64,000 nt of DNA, taken from assembly GCA_947625015.1 (NCBI GenBank), contig CANQMR010000011.1, positions 1-64,000 of the forward strand. The letters are read 5' to 3'. Position numbers and translations under genes: made by a program. This document shows, piece by piece, positions 18,341 through 29,102 of this stretch (position 1 is its first letter; each line of letters opens with the position of its first letter). The stretch comes from an uncultured Lachnospiraceae bacterium. GTDB lineage: Bacteria; Bacillota; Clostridia; Lachnospirales; Lachnospiraceae. The notes under the pieces are model-generated. The model was not told the DNA's origin. It saw only the letters and a program-made list of their open reading frames with translations, and ran no database searches.

Positions 18341-18709
18341 ATGGTTCAGCAGGAAACAAGACTTAAGGTTGCGGATAATACCGGAGCAAAAGAGTTACTT
18401 TGCATCAGGGTATTAGGCGGTTCAACTAGAAGATATGCAAATATTGGTGATATCATCGTTGCCTCTGTGAAAGATGCAACGCCTGGCGGTGTTGTAAAGA
18501 AGGGTGACGTTGTTAAGGCGGTTGTCGTTCGGACGAAAAAGGGAGCCCGCCGTAAGGATGGTTCTTATATCAAATTTGACGAGAATGCGGCTGTGATCAT
18601 CAAGGATGATATGAATCCAAGGGGTACCCGTATTTTTGGGCCTGTAGCAAGAGAGCTTAGAGATAAGAAGTTTATGAAGATTGTCTCTCTGGCTCCGGAA
18701 GTATTATAG
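18341..18709 (+). CDS. rplN: Ribosomal protein L14
   Basis: A 122-residue 50S protein in the intersubunit bridge B8 region. [19 protein letters not shown] and [15 protein letters not shown] are typical. ATG 18341 follows AAGGAGG. It is the first gene of the spc part of the cluster and no separate promoter is evident. Confidence 0.98.
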   Translation: MVQQETRLKVADNTGAKELLCIRVLGGSTRRYANIGDIIVASVKDATPGGVVKKGDVVKAVVVRTKKGARRKDGSYIKFDENAAVIIKDDMNPRGTRIFGPVARELRDKKFMKIVSLAPEVL

Positions 18710-18720
18710 GAGGTGTCAGG

Positions 18721-19038
18721 ATGGCAACGAGCAAGATTAAAAAAGATGATTTAGTTCAGGTTATCACTGGTAAGGACAAAGGCAAAAAAGGCAAGGTTTT
18801 ATCAGTAGATATCAAGAATCATAAAGTATTAGTTGAGGGCGTCAACATGGTTTCCAAACATTCCAAACCAAGCATGACCAATCAGCAGGGTGGTATCATT
18901 GAAAAGGAAGCGCCTATTGATATTTCTAATGTAATGTATGTTCACAAGGGCAATCCGGTAAGAATCGGATTCCAGGGCGAGAAGAAGGACAAAGTTCGTG
19001 TGGCCAAGGTGAACGGCAAGTTAGAAAAGATTGACTAA
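18721..19038 (+). CDS. rplX: Ribosomal protein L24
   Basis: A 105-residue 50S assembly initiator with a KOW motif ([21 protein letters not shown]). AGGAGG is immediately before it with 7-nt spacing. Confidence 0.98.
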   Translation: MATSKIKKDDLVQVITGKDKGKKGKVLSVDIKNHKVLVEGVNMVSKHSKPSMTNQQGGIIEKEAPIDISNVMYVHKGNPVRIGFQGEKKDKVRVAKVNGKLEKID

Positions 19039-19061
19039 TGCAGGGAAGGAGGCCGCAGAAG

Positions 19062-19601
19062 TTGAGTAGATTAAAGGAACAGTACAATGGCGAGATTAAA
19101 GACGCCATGATGAAGAAATTCGGTTATAAAAATGCTTTGGAGATTCCCAAGCTTGAGAAGATTGTAATCAACATGGGCGTTGGCGAAGCAAAGGAAAATC
19201 ACAAGGTTTTAGATTCAGCAGTTCAGGATTTGGAGATTATCACAGGTCAGAAAGCTGTAATCACGAAGGCGAAAAAGTCCATTGCGAACTTTAAGTTAAG
19301 AGAGGGAATGCCGATCGGCTGCAAGGTAACTCTTCGTGGCGAGAGAATGTATGAGTTTGCAGACCGTCTGATCAATCTGGCCCTGCCTCGTGTCCGGGAC
19401 TTCCGGGGCGTCAGCGCTAACGCATTTGACGGAAGAGGAAATTATGCTTTAGGTATTAAAGAGCAGTTGATTTTCCCTGAGATTGAGTATGACAAAGTAG
19501 ACAAGGTAAGAGGTATGGATGTTATTTTCGTTACTACCGCTAAGACCGATGAGGAAGCCCGCGAGCTGTTAACCTTATTTGGTATGCCGTTTAAGAAATA
19601 A
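19062..19601 (+). CDS. rplE: Ribosomal protein L5
   Basis: A 179-residue 50S protein binding 5S r[25 protein letters not shown] and [12 protein letters not shown] are characteristic. The start is taken as TTG 19062 (Leu-Ser-Arg-Leu-Lys-Glu), because AAGGAGG (19046-19052) lies 9 nt upstream and the resulting 179 residues match the family length; the ATG at 19038 precedes that site. Confidence 0.95.
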   Translation: MSRLKEQYNGEIKDAMMKKFGYKNALEIPKLEKIVINMGVGEAKENHKVLDSAVQDLEIITGQKAVITKAKKSIANFKLREGMPIGCKVTLRGERMYEFADRLINLALPRVRDFRGVSANAFDGRGNYALGIKEQLIFPEIEYDKVDKVRGMDVIFVTTAKTDEEARELLTLFGMPFKK

Positions 19602-19617
19602 TATAGGAGGAAGATTC

Positions 19618-19803
19618 ATGGCTAAGAAAGCAATGGTTGTTAAACAACAGCGCAAACAGAAATTCTCTACAAGAGAATATACCCGTTGTAAAATTTGTGG
19701 TCGTCCACATTCAGTGTTAAAGAAATACGGAATATGCAGAATCTGCTTCCGTGAGTTAGCATACAAGGGTGAAATTCCAGGTGTGAAGAAAGCAAGCTGG
19801 TAA
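19618..19803 (+). CDS. rpsZ: Ribosomal protein S14, zinc-binding type
   Basis: A 61-residue protein of the short zinc-ribbon form, with [10 protein letters not shown] and CRICFREL supplying four cysteines. This form is usual in Firmicutes; zinc-independent longer paralogues replace it under zinc limitation in some species. ATAGGAGG lies 8 nt upstream. Confidence 0.97.
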   Translation: MAKKAMVVKQQRKQKFSTREYTRCKICGRPHSVLKKYGICRICFRELAYKGEIPGVKKASW

Positions 19804-19826
19804 ATTTTTGAAGGAGGTAAATGACA

Positions 19827-20222
19827 ATGACAGATCCAATCGCAGATATGCTTACTAGGATTCGCAATGCGAATACTGCTAAACATGATACAGTTGATGT
19901 TCCTGCTTCAAAGATGAAGGAAGCAATCGCTAACATTCTTTTAGAAGAGGGTTATATCAAGGCTGTTGAGATAGTTGAAGAAGGTAAATTTAAGACAATC
20001 CATATTACATTAAAGTATGGTAAGGATAAGAATGAAAAGGTAATCACCGGAATTAAGAGAATTTCCAAACCGGGACTTCGGGTATATGCCGGTAAGGATG
20101 AGCTTCCTAAGGTGTTAGGCGGCTTAGGTGTTGCCATTATTTCTACAAACAAGGGCGTATTAACCGACAAGCAGGCCCGCGCAGAGCAGGTTGGCGGAGA
20201 AGTTTTAGCTTTTGTATGGTAG
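19827..20222 (+). CDS. rpsH: Ribosomal protein S8
   Basis: A 131-residue 30S platform protein that binds helix 21 of 16S rRNA; in E. coli it represses the spc operon. [16 protein letters not shown] and [16 protein letters not shown] are characteristic. ATG 19827 is preferred over ATG 19821 because AAGGAGG (19811-19817) would be 3 nt from the latter and 9 nt from the former. Confidence 0.96.
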   Translation: MTDPIADMLTRIRNANTAKHDTVDVPASKMKEAIANILLEEGYIKAVEIVEEGKFKTIHITLKYGKDKNEKVITGIKRISKPGLRVYAGKDELPKVLGGLGVAIISTNKGVLTDKQARAEQVGGEVLAFVW

Positions 20223-20298
20223 AACGGATATTTTACAGTTATAAATTTTCACATTAATGATAGCCGAACAGGTTATATATATTTAAGGAGGTAACGGC

Positions 20299-20838
20299 AT
20301 GTCACGAATCGGAAGAATGCCTATCGCTATACCGGCAGGCGTAACTGTTGATATAGCAGAAAATAATCAAGTGACGGTAAAAGGACCAAAGGGTACACTG
20401 AGTAGAGTTTTACCTGCGGAAATGGACATTAAGCTTGAAGGTGAAGAAATCCATGTAACCAGACCAAATGATTTAAAGAAGATGAAGTCTTTACATGGTC
20501 TGACAAGAACATTAATCAATAACATGGTAATCGGTGTAACTGAAGGTTATACAAAGGTATTAGAGGTAAACGGTGTTGGTTACAGAGCAGCCAAGCAGGG
20601 AAAGAAGCTGGTATTGAACTTAGGATATTCTCATCCGGTAGAGATTGAGGATCCGGAAGGTTTGGAGTCCAAGGTTGACGGTAACACAATTACAGTTTCC
20701 GGTATCGATAAGGAAAAGGTTGGCCAATATGCCGCTGAAATCAGAGAAAAGAGAGCGCCGGAGCCTTATAAGGGCAAGGGTATTAAATATGCTGATGAAG
20801 TGATTAGACGCAAAGTTGGTAAGACTGGTAAGAAATAA
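20299..20838 (+). CDS. rplF: Ribosomal protein L6
   Basis: A 179-residue 50S protein near the factor-binding site with two similar domains. [15 protein letters not shown] and the C-terminal [20 protein letters not shown] are diagnostic. AAGGAGG precedes the ATG. A 76-bp gap separates it from rpsH. Confidence 0.98.
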   Translation: MSRIGRMPIAIPAGVTVDIAENNQVTVKGPKGTLSRVLPAEMDIKLEGEEIHVTRPNDLKKMKSLHGLTRTLINNMVIGVTEGYTKVLEVNGVGYRAAKQGKKLVLNLGYSHPVEIEDPEGLESKVDGNTITVSGIDKEKVGQYAAEIREKRAPEPYKGKGIKYADEVIRRKVGKTGKK

Positions 20839-20855
20839 TAAAGGAGTGAGATAGG

Positions 20856-21224
20856 ATGATTAATAAGAAGTCAAGAAGTGAGGTTCGTTCAAAGAAGCAT
20901 TTAAGAATCCGTAACCGCTTTAGTGGCACTGCTGAAAGACCACGTTTAGCTGTATTCAGAAGTAATAATCATATGTACGCTCAAATTATTGATGATACAG
21001 TCGGCAACACTTTGGTGTCAGCTTCTACTGTGCAGAAAGAGGTCAAGTCAGAGATTGAAAAGACCAATAATGTGGAGGCAGCAGCTTATTTAGGCAAGGT
21101 CATTGCACAAAGAGCATTGGATAAGGGTATTAAGACGGTTGTCTTTGACAGAGGCGGATTTATATATCAGGGTAAGATTAAAGCGTTAGCAGATGCAGCA
21201 AGAGAAGCTGGTCTCGAATTCTAA
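20856..21224 (+). CDS. rplR: Ribosomal protein L18
   Basis: A 122-residue 50S protein that delivers 5S r[21 protein letters not shown] and [25 protein letters not shown] are typical. Confidence 0.98.
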   Translation: MINKKSRSEVRSKKHLRIRNRFSGTAERPRLAVFRSNNHMYAQIIDDTVGNTLVSASTVQKEVKSEIEKTNNVEAAAYLGKVIAQRALDKGIKTVVFDRGGFIYQGKIKALADAAREAGLEF

Positions 21225-21242
21225 TAAGGAGGAAAACAATTT

Positions 21243-21752
21243 ATGAAGCATACAATTATTGATGCCAGTCAATTAGAATTAGAAGAAAAAGTTGTTAACA
21301 TCAAGCGTGTAACCAAGGTTGTTAAAGGTGGACGTAATATGAGATTTGCTGCTCTTGTAGTTGTAGGTGACAAAAATGGTCATGTCGGCGCAGGGATCGG
21401 TAAAGCAGCCGAGATTCCTGAGGCAATTCGTAAGGGCAAAGAGGATGCGATTAAGAGTTTAATCGAGGTTCCCATTAACGATAGTGGAAGCATACCTCAT
21501 GACTGGACCGGAGAATTTGGCAGTGCATCTGTTCTGTTAAAAGCATCTCCTGAAGGTACCGGTATTATCGCAGGCGGTCCGGCTCGTTCTGTTTTGGAGC
21601 TGGCTGGTTACAAGAATATCCGTACCAAGTCTTTAGGTTCTAACAATAAGCAGAATGTAGTATTAGCTACAATCCAGGGACTTTCAAACTTAAAGACGCC
21701 TGAGCAGGTTGCAAGACTTCGCGGCAAATCCGTTGAAGAGGTTCTAGGTTAA
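21243..21752 (+). CDS. rpsE: Ribosomal protein S5
   Basis: A 169-residue 30S protein important for decoding accuracy. The double-stranded-RNA-binding-like half contains [19 protein letters not shown], and [18 protein letters not shown] is in the C-terminal half. Confidence 0.98.
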   Translation: MKHTIIDASQLELEEKVVNIKRVTKVVKGGRNMRFAALVVVGDKNGHVGAGIGKAAEIPEAIRKGKEDAIKSLIEVPINDSGSIPHDWTGEFGSASVLLKASPEGTGIIAGGPARSVLELAGYKNIRTKSLGSNNKQNVVLATIQGLSNLKTPEQVARLRGKSVEEVLG

Positions 21753-21766
21753 GGAGGACATGAAAA

Positions 21767-21949
21767 ATGGCAGATAAGGTAAGAGTTACTTTGGTGAAAT
21801 CTCCAATCGGAGCAATCCCAAAGCATAGAAGAACAGTGGAAGCATTAGGTCTCAGAAAGTTAAATAAGTCTGTAGAATTGCCGAACAACGCCGCTACAAA
21901 AGGCATGGTTCAGCAGGTAAGACATCTGGTAAAGGTTGAAGAGATTTAA
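21767..21949 (+). CDS. rpmD: Ribosomal protein L30
   Basis: A 60-residue 50S protein. [25 protein letters not shown] fits the family. AAGGAGG precedes ATG 21767. The gene is 14 nt after rpsE. Confidence 0.97.
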   Translation: MADKVRVTLVKSPIGAIPKHRRTVEALGLRKLNKSVELPNNAATKGMVQQVRHLVKVEEI

Positions 21950-21974
21950 TGAAAAGATAAGGAGGTGCAAATCA

Positions 21975-22415
21975 ATGAATTTATCTACATTAAAACCGGC
22001 AGAAGGTTCTAAGCAGAGTGATAATTTCAGAAAAGGCCGCGGGCATGGTTCCGGTAACGGTAAGACAGCTGGTAAGGGCCATAAGGGTCAAAAGGCGCGT
22101 TCAGGCGCACCGAGACCGGGCTTTGAAGGTGGTCAGATGCCATTATATAGACGAGTTCCTAAGAGAGGATTTACCTGTCGGAACTCAAAGGAGATTGTTG
22201 CAGTCAGCGTTTCAAGACTGAATGTATTTGAGGAAGGTTCGGAAGTATCTGTTGAAACCTTGATTGGCGCAGGTATTGTCAGCAATCCGAAGGACGGCGT
22301 TAAGATTTTAGGCAACGGAGAGCTCACAAAGAAGCTTACTGTTAAGGCAAACGCATTCAGCGCTTCAGCAAAGGAGAAAATAGAAGCCCTTGGCGGAAAA
22401 GCAGAGGTGATGTAA
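21975..22415 (+). CDS. rplO: Ribosomal protein L15
   Basis: A 146-residue 50S assembly protein. The Gly/Lys-rich N terminus ([22 protein letters not shown]) extends into rRNA, and [17 protein letters not shown] follows. ATG 21975 follows AAGGAGG; the frame is open further upstream but overlaps rpmD. Confidence 0.97.
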   Translation: MNLSTLKPAEGSKQSDNFRKGRGHGSGNGKTAGKGHKGQKARSGAPRPGFEGGQMPLYRRVPKRGFTCRNSKEIVAVSVSRLNVFEEGSEVSVETLIGAGIVSNPKDGVKILGNGELTKKLTVKANAFSASAKEKIEALGGKAEVM

Positions 22416-22416
22416 T

Positions 22417-23730
22417 ATGTTCAAAACCTTAGTCAATGCGTTTAAGATTGAACAGTTGAGAAAGCGCATTTTTTACACTTTCTGGATTTTGGTTGTTGTC
22501 CGTCTGGGCTGTCAGCTGCCGATTCCCGGCATTGACGTATCCCAGATACAGCAATTCTTAGCAAGTGTTGTGGGAAGCTCTTATAGCTTCATTGATTCCT
22601 TTACCGGCGGTTCCTTTCTGTCAATGTCAGTGTTTGCATTAAGCGTTACACCGTATATTACATCTTCCATCATTATGCAGCTGCTGACCATTGCCATTCC
22701 TGCTCTTGAGGAAATGCACAGAGACGGTGAGGATGGCAGAAAGAAGATACAGAAGATTACCAGATATGTGTCTGTATTGCTGGCGATTATTGAGAGCGCC
22801 GGTCTGGCGATTGGATTTTCCAGACAGGGAGCCTTAGGGGAGTCCAATGTATTTACAATTTTAACGATTATTGTCACGTTGACAGCAGGAAGCTGTATTA
22901 TCATGTGGCTGGGCGAAAGAATTTCCGATAAGGGAATTGGAAACGGTATATCTATTATTTTGCTGATTAATATCGTGTCCCGTATGCCCGCCGACTTTGC
23001 AAACCTGTATGAGATGTTTATCCGGAATAAGGATCTTGTGCAGATGGTGATTGCAATTTGTGTGATTGCGGCTGTGGTAATCGGAACAACCATTCTGGTT
23101 ATCATTTTGCAGGACGCAGAGCGGAGAATACCGGTACAGTATTCTAAGAAAATGCAGGGCAGAAGAATGGCCGGCGGACAGGCAAGTTATATTCCGCTTA
23201 AGGTAAATACTGCCGGGGTTATTCCTATCATCTTCGCATCCTCCCTGTTATCCGTACCGTCAATTATCATCAATCTGGTAAATGCAACGCCGGGAACGAC
23301 GGCACAGAAGATTTTGCAGGGAATGAATCAGAATTACTGGTTCAATCCGGAATTTCCTATGGCGTCCATAGGACTGATTGTCTATATTATATTGAACATT
23401 ATTTTTGCATATTTTTATACTTCCATTACCTTTAATCCGATGGAAGTGGCAAATAATATGAAGAAGAGCGGCGGATTTATCCCTGGTATCCGTCCGGGTA
23501 AGCCGACGCAGGACTATCTGAATAAGATACTGAATTACATTGTATTGATCGGTGTAATCGGACTGTTGATTGTGGCTCTGATTCCTATATTCTTTAACGG
23601 AATGTTTAAGGCAGACGTCTCCTTTGGCGGAACATCTTTAATCATTATTGTAGGCGTTATTCTTGAGACCATGAAGCAGTTAGAGTCCCAGATGTTAGTC
23701 CGCAATTATTCCGGATTTTTAAATGATTAA
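22417..23730 (+). CDS. secY: Preprotein translocase subunit SecY
   Basis: A 437-residue channel protein of the Sec translocon with about ten membrane helices. RLGCQLPIPGID, the lateral-gate region and ISDKGIGNGISIIL are visible, as is FNPMEVANNMKKSGGFIPGIRPG near helix 9. It starts 2 nt after the rplO stop and is the membrane gene of the spc cluster. Confidence 0.98.
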   Translation: MFKTLVNAFKIEQLRKRIFYTFWILVVVRLGCQLPIPGIDVSQIQQFLASVVGSSYSFIDSFTGGSFLSMSVFALSVTPYITSSIIMQLLTIAIPALEEMHRDGEDGRKKIQKITRYVSVLLAIIESAGLAIGFSRQGALGESNVFTILTIIVTLTAGSCIIMWLGERISDKGIGNGISIILLINIVSRMPADFANLYEMFIRNKDLVQMVIAICVIAAVVIGTTILVIILQDAERRIPVQYSKKMQGRRMAGGQASYIPLKVNTAGVIPIIFASSLLSVPSIIINLVNATPGTTAQKILQGMNQNYWFNPEFPMASIGLIVYIILNIIFAYFYTSITFNPMEVANNMKKSGGFIPGIRPGKPTQDYLNKILNYIVLIGVIGLLIVALIPIFFNGMFKADVSFGGTSLIIIVGVILETMKQLESQMLVRNYSGFLND

Positions 23731-23736
23731 TCTTAA

Positions 23737-24474
<738 letters not shown>

Positions 24475-24476
24475 GC

Positions 24477-25250
24477 ATGGCAGTTTCAATTAAATCAAAA
24501 GCAGAGATTGAGCTTATGCGTGAGGCGGGGAGAATCCTCGCCATCACGCATGATGAACTGGCAAAACAGGTTAAGCCAGGAATGTCTACCAAGGATGTAG
24601 ACAGAATCGGAGAAGAGATTATCAGAAGTTATGGTTGTACTCCTTCTTTTTTGAATTATAATGGATATCCGGCGTCCATATGCGTATCTTTGAATGAAGT
24701 GGTCGTACATGGAATACCGGATAAGCACCGTATTATACAGGAGGACGATATTGTAAGTTTAGATGCAGGGGTAATTTATAAAGGATATCATTCCGATGCA
24801 GCAAGAACCCTGATTATGCCGGCAGTATCTGATGAGGTAAGAGAGTTAGTAAAGGTAACCAGAGAATGTTTTTTTGAGGGAATCAAGGAAGCGGTGCCGG
24901 GCAAACATATTGCAGATATTGGCCGGGCAGTCCAGCAGTACGCAGAATCCCATGGCTATTCTGTGGTCCGGGATTTAGTCGGTCATGGCGTGGGAGCAAG
25001 GCTTCACGAGGAACCGGAAGTTCCCAATTTTGTGGAACGGGGCCGGGGCCGGGGAATGAAACTCCGTCCGGGGATGACGATTGCGGTAGAGCCCATGATT
25101 AACTTAGGAGAATTTGATGTCTACTGGGAGGATGACGACTGGACGGTGGTTACAGAGGACGGTATGCCGTCAGCCCATTATGAAAACACAATTCTGATTA
25201 CGGAAGGGGAACCGGAAATCCTTTCTCAGGCTCCGGGGATTCCATTATAA
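24477..25250 (+). CDS. map: Methionine aminopeptidase, type I
   Basis: A 257-residue metalloenzyme removing the initiator methionine from nascent proteins. VSLDAGVIYKGYHSDAARTL carries the two metal-binding aspartates, VGHGVGARLHEEPEVPNF the histidine, and AVEPMINLG the glutamate; the last glutamate lies in HYENTILITEGEPEIL. It starts 2 nt after adk. Confidence 0.97.
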   Translation: MAVSIKSKAEIELMREAGRILAITHDELAKQVKPGMSTKDVDRIGEEIIRSYGCTPSFLNYNGYPASICVSLNEVVVHGIPDKHRIIQEDDIVSLDAGVIYKGYHSDAARTLIMPAVSDEVRELVKVTRECFFEGIKEAVPGKHIADIGRAVQQYAESHGYSVVRDLVGHGVGARLHEEPEVPNFVERGRGRGMKLRPGMTIAVEPMINLGEFDVYWEDDDWTVVTEDGMPSAHYENTILITEGEPEILSQAPGIPL

Positions 25251-25279
25251 TATGAAAGAAATGACAGGAGGATTTATAT

Positions 25280-25498
25280 ATGTCTAAAGCAGATGTAATT
25301 GAAATTGAGGGAACAGTAATAGAAAAACTCCCCAATGCAATGTTTAAAGTGGAGTTGGAAAACGGCCATGAAGTGCTGGCCCATATCAGCGGCAAGCTGA
25401 GAATGAATTATATCAAGATATTACCCGGCGATAAGGTAACTTTGGAATTATCTCCTTATGATTTAACCAAAGGACGGATTAAATGGAGAGAAAAGTAG
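25280..25498 (+). CDS. infA: Translation initiation factor IF-1
   Basis: A 72-residue OB-fold protein that occupies the A site during initiation. [21 protein letters not shown] and [16 protein letters not shown] are diagnostic. AGGAGG precedes it. The KOW-domain gene found between map and infA in some relatives is absent here. Confidence 0.98.
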   Translation: MSKADVIEIEGTVIEKLPNAMFKVELENGHEVLAHISGKLRMNYIKILPGDKVTLELSPYDLTKGRIKWREK

Positions 25499-25538
25499 GC
25501 AAAACGTGCATAAATTTGTAAAATATAGAAATTTTTGC

Positions 25539-25567
25539 TTGCAATGGTTGCACAGAAATGTTAGAAT
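25539..25567 (+). promoter_or_regulatory. Internal promoter before rpmJ
   Basis: TTGCAA (25539-25544), a 17-bp spacer and TAGAAT (25562-25567). It would start transcription near 25574 and serve rpmJ, rpsM, rpsK, rpsD, rpoA and rplQ. Confidence 0.65.
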
Positions 25568-25608
25568 AGATATCCGTAGCGGACTTTTTTGAAAGGAGAG
25601 AGATTTTA

Positions 25609-25722
25609 ATGAAGGTTAGAGCATCCGTTAAACCAATTTGCGATAAGTGCAAGATCATTAAAAGAAAAGGCAGTATCAGAGTGATCTGCGAGAACCCGAA
25701 GCATAAGCAGAGACAAGGTTAG
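25609..25722 (+). CDS. rpmJ: Ribosomal protein L36
   Basis: A 37-residue zinc-ribbon 50S protein: [19 protein letters not shown], then [11 protein letters not shown] with the third cysteine and the histidine ligand. AAAGGAGA lies upstream. Confidence 0.97.
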   Translation: MKVRASVKPICDKCKIIKRKGSIRVICENPKHKQRQG

Positions 25723-25997
25723 ATGATAGCCCATCTAAGGTGTTTGCTTACCAGTTGACCAAAGTAGCACTGTATTCCCAGTGTGAAGTTCCTTCCATAT
25801 GATCATTATAAGTATGGAAGATGATGAAGAAAGCGGCTGTAGTGCAGGTTGTCATTAGCCTGTACAACATATGAATAGAAAGGATTGATGGCGAGAGGCG
25901 TATGCATTTCACCCGTATGGAATCCATACGGATACGCAGGCAGCTGTTGGTCCGCATTTTAACAAAAAGAATGAATTTATGGAGGTGCACAGTCACA
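25723..25997 (+). promoter_or_regulatory. 275-nt spacer upstream of rpsM with an internal hairpin
   Basis: CTTCCATA (25792-25799) pairs perfectly with TATGGAAG (25813-25820). The gap is long for this cluster and holds no supported gene, so a leader or attenuator for the alpha part of the cluster is possible. GGAGG (25981-25985) precedes rpsM. Confidence 0.35.
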
Positions 25998-26366
25998 ATG
26001 GCTCGTATTTCAGGTGTAGATTTACCAAGAGAAAAACGTGTTGAGATTGGCCTTACCTATATCTATGGTATTGGTCTTCCATCATCTCAGCGTATTTTGA
26101 AAGAAGCAAATGTTAATCCTGACACCCGCGTTCGGGATCTGACAGATGATGAGGTTAAGAGAATCAGTGAGATTATTAACGAGACGCAGGTTGTAGAAGG
26201 TGATTTGCGTAGAGAGATTGCTATGAATATCAAGCGGTTACAGGAGATTGGATGTTATCGCGGAATCCGTCACAGAAAGGGATTGCCGGTGCGCGGACAG
26301 AAGACTAAGACCAATGCGAGAACGCGCAAGGGTCCGAAGAGAACTGTAGCAAATAAGAAGAAGTAA
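25998..26366 (+). CDS. rpsM: Ribosomal protein S13
   Basis: A 122-residue 30S head protein forming bridges to the 50[22 protein letters not shown] and the C-terminal [16 protein letters not shown] are typical. ATG 25998 follows GGAGG at 12-nt spacing. Confidence 0.98.
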   Translation: MARISGVDLPREKRVEIGLTYIYGIGLPSSQRILKEANVNPDTRVRDLTDDEVKRISEIINETQVVEGDLRREIAMNIKRLQEIGCYRGIRHRKGLPVRGQKTKTNARTRKGPKRTVANKKK

Positions 26367-26403
26367 TATAGTTTGATTTATATTTAACAGGAGGTTAAGT
26401 CTA

Positions 26404-26796
26404 ATGGCTAAAGTTACAAAAAAAGTGACGAAAAAGCGTGTTAAGAAGAATGTTGAGCATGGACAGGCACACATTCAGTCATCTTTTAATAATACGATTG
26501 TTACATTAACCGATAACGAAGGCAATGCTCTTTCATGGGCAAGCGCCGGAGAACTCGGATTTAAAGGATCTAAGAAGTCTACGCCTTATGCAGCGCAGAT
26601 GGCAGCAGAGGCAGCTACCAAAGCGGCTCTTGTTCATGGTTTAAGAAAAGTGGATGTCATGGTTAAGGGACCAGGTTCCGGACGTGAGGCGGCAATCCGC
26701 GCCCTTCAGGCAGCAGGGCTTGAGGTATTAAGTATTCGTGACGTGACACCGGTTCCACACAACGGTTGTCGTCCACCAAAACGTAGAAGAGTGTAA
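26404..26796 (+). CDS. rpsK: Ribosomal protein S11
   Basis: A 130-residue 30S platform protein. [19 protein letters not shown] and [17 protein letters not shown] are diagnostic. Confidence 0.98.
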   Translation: MAKVTKKVTKKRVKKNVEHGQAHIQSSFNNTIVTLTDNEGNALSWASAGELGFKGSKKSTPYAAQMAAEAATKAALVHGLRKVDVMVKGPGSGREAAIRALQAAGLEVLSIRDVTPVPHNGCRPPKRRRV

Positions 26797-26812
26797 TAGG
26801 AGGTACAGTATA

Positions 26813-27406
26813 ATGGCAGTAGATAGAACACCGGTTCTTAAGAGATGCAGATCCTTAGGCATGGAGCCAATGTATCTCGGAATTGATAAGAAATCAAAGA
26901 GACAGTTAATCAGAGCAAATAGAAAAATGAGCGAGTATGGCTTACAGCTTCGTGAGAAGCAGAAGGCAAAGTTCATTTATGGCGTATTGGAGAAGCCGTT
27001 CCGTAATCTTTATGCAAAGGCTGAGCGCATGAAGGGATTAACCGGTCCGAACCTGATGGTATTGTTGGAGTCCAGACTGGACAATGTAATTTTCCGCTTA
27101 GGTTTTGCAAGAACGCGTAAGGAAGCAAGACAGATTGTCGACCACAAGCATGTGCTTGTAAACGGCAAATGTGTTAATATTCCTTCTTATACAGTTAAGG
27201 CTGGAGATAAGATTGAGATTCGTGAAAAGAGCAAATCTTGTCAGAGATATAAAGATATTTTAGAAGTAACAGGCGGAAGATTGATTCCGGCATGGTTAGA
27301 GTCAGATCAGGAGAATCTTTCTGGTACGGTGCTTGAGTTACCACTCAGAGAGCAGATTGATGTACCTGTAAATGAGACTCTTATCGTCGAGTTATATTCT
27401 AAGTAA
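26813..27406 (+). CDS. rpsD: Ribosomal protein S4
   Basis: A 197-residue 16S rRNA assembly initiator with a C-terminal S4 domain ([23 protein letters not shown]). In other bacteria it represses the alpha operon. The N terminus lacks the cysteine cluster seen in some species and begins [16 protein letters not shown]. Confidence 0.97.
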   Translation: MAVDRTPVLKRCRSLGMEPMYLGIDKKSKRQLIRANRKMSEYGLQLREKQKAKFIYGVLEKPFRNLYAKAERMKGLTGPNLMVLLESRLDNVIFRLGFARTRKEARQIVDHKHVLVNGKCVNIPSYTVKAGDKIEIREKSKSCQRYKDILEVTGGRLIPAWLESDQENLSGTVLELPLREQIDVPVNETLIVELYSK

Positions 27407-27463
27407 TATCCGCCAGCGGTCTGAACTGTGGGATGTTACAAAATTTAGAAGGAGGTTCCAGAC

Positions 27464-28420
27464 GTGTTTGAATTTGAGAAACCAAGAATTGAGATTGCGG
27501 AGATTTCAGAAGACAACAGATACGGTAGATTTGTAGTTGAACCTTTAGAGAGAGGCTATGGCACCACGCTTGGTAATTCCCTGCGGAGAATTATGTTATC
27601 ATCATTACCGGGTTCCGCTGTAAGCTATGTAAAGATTAAAGGGGTCTTACATGAGTTTAGTTCTATTCCGGGTGTGAAAGAAGATGTGACTGAGATTATC
27701 ATGAACATCAAGGAACTGGCAATTAAAAATAACAGCGCTTCCAGCGAACCGAAGCAGGCATATATTGAATATGTTGGAGAAGGTGTAGTGACCGCAGCAG
27801 ATATTCATGTGGACAGTGATATTGAGATTCTGAATCCGGATTTGGTGATTGCTACATTGAGCGGTCCGGAAGCAAGATTTGATATGGAACTGACCATTAC
27901 CAAAGGCAGAGGCTATGTAGGTTCCGATAAGAATAAGAAGGATGATACTTCTATTGACGTAATTGCGATAGATTCCATTTATACTCCGGTAGAGCGTGTG
28001 AATCTTACAGTGGAGAATACTCGTGTCGGTCAGATTACCGATTACGATAAACTTACATTGGACGTATATACCAATGGAACTTTAGCTCCGGATGAGGCGG
28101 TCAGTCTGGCGGCAAAGGTATTAAGCGAGCATTTGAACTTATTTATTGATTTGTCTGAGAACGCTAAATCTGCCGAGGTTATGGTTGAGAAGGAAGACAA
28201 TGAGAAAGAAAAAGTATTAGAGATGAACATTGATGAGTTAGAGTTGTCAGTACGTTCATTTAACTGCTTAAAGCGGGCAGGTATCAATACGGTTGAGGAA
28301 TTGACCAGCAAGACTCCGGAGGATATGATGAAGGTTCGGAATTTGGGACGCAAGTCTTTAGAGGAAGTGCTGAATAAGTTAAAGGAACTTGGATTATCCT
28401 TAAACAGCGGAGACGACTAA
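27464..28420 (+). CDS. rpoA: RNA polymerase alpha subunit
   Basis: A 318-residue subunit that dimerises to nucleate RNA polymerase. The N-terminal assembly domain has [21 protein letters not shown], and the C-terminal DNA-binding domain has [19 protein letters not shown] and [13 protein letters not shown]. The start is GTG 27464, with GGAGG 8 nt upstream. Confidence 0.98.
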   Translation: MFEFEKPRIEIAEISEDNRYGRFVVEPLERGYGTTLGNSLRRIMLSSLPGSAVSYVKIKGVLHEFSSIPGVKEDVTEIIMNIKELAIKNNSASSEPKQAYIEYVGEGVVTAADIHVDSDIEILNPDLVIATLSGPEARFDMELTITKGRGYVGSDKNKKDDTSIDVIAIDSIYTPVERVNLTVENTRVGQITDYDKLTLDVYTNGTLAPDEAVSLAAKVLSEHLNLFIDLSENAKSAEVMVEKEDNEKEKVLEMNIDELELSVRSFNCLKRAGINTVEELTSKTPEDMMKVRNLGRKSLEEVLNKLKELGLSLNSGDD

Positions 28421-28482
28421 TTATTATAAGAGAATACACTTAAGCCGAATAATAGTAAGCAAAGTGAAGGAGGATGTACATC

Positions 28483-29019
28483 ATGGCAATGTATAGAAAG
28501 CTTGGAAAGAAACAGGCAGCCAGAAAGGCATTACTGCGTAACCAGGTTACACAGTTATTATATCATGGTAAGATTAGAACCACAGAGGCAAGAGCAAAAG
28601 AGATCCGCAAGATTGCGGAGAGCCTGATTGCAATGGCAGTTAAGGAAAAGGATAACTATGATGAGGTTACGGTAACGGCCAAGGTTGCAAAGAAGGATAA
28701 AGACGGCAAGAGAATCAAAGAGGTTGTAGACGGCAAGAAAGTTACCGTATACGACGAGGTTGAGAAGAAGGTTAAGAAGGATCAGCCGTCAAGACTTCAT
28801 GCAAGAAGACAGATGTTAAAGGTTCTCTATCCGGTGGTTGAGGTTCCTGCTGAAGGAGCCGGCAGAAAGCGCAGTACCAAAAAGGTAGATTTGCCGGAGA
28901 AGTTATTTGATGAGTATGGACCGAAATATGCAGGCCGTAACGGTGGTTATACAAGAATCATTAAGATTGGACCGCGTAAGGGCGATGCAGCAATGGAAGT
29001 TATTATCGAATTAGTATAA
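28483..29019 (+). CDS. rplQ: Ribosomal protein L17 with central insertion
   Basis: A 178-residue 50S protein, longer than the 120-130 residues usual in Bacilli and Enterobacteria. The conserved N-terminal part (MYRKLGKKQAARKALLRNQ) and the KLFDEYGPKYAGRNGGYTRI end are intact. The extra length is a Lys/Glu/Asp-rich segment at about residues 65-105. ATG 28483 is used: AAGGAGG (28467-28473) abuts the ATG at 28474 but lies 9 nt from this one. Confidence 0.97.
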   Translation: MAMYRKLGKKQAARKALLRNQVTQLLYHGKIRTTEARAKEIRKIAESLIAMAVKEKDNYDEVTVTAKVAKKDKDGKRIKEVVDGKKVTVYDEVEKKVKKDQPSRLHARRQMLKVLYPVVEVPAEGAGRKRSTKKVDLPEKLFDEYGPKYAGRNGGYTRIIKIGPRKGDAAMEVIIELV

Positions 29020-29037
29020 CACAGCATATAAGGATAG

Positions 29038-29066
29038 GATAGGGGACTGTAAAACAGTCCCCTATC
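29038..29066 (+). terminator. Strong hairpin after rplQ
   Basis: A perfect 13-bp stem, GATAGGGGACTGT (29038-29050) with ACAGTCCCCTATC (29054-29066), and a 3-nt loop. The tract after it (TTGCTG) is not a T-run, so termination may be partial and feed the ECF genes. Confidence 0.6.
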
Positions 29067-29102
29067 TTGCTGTACGGGTAAGATTTGCTGAGAGGCTTCA
29101 AA

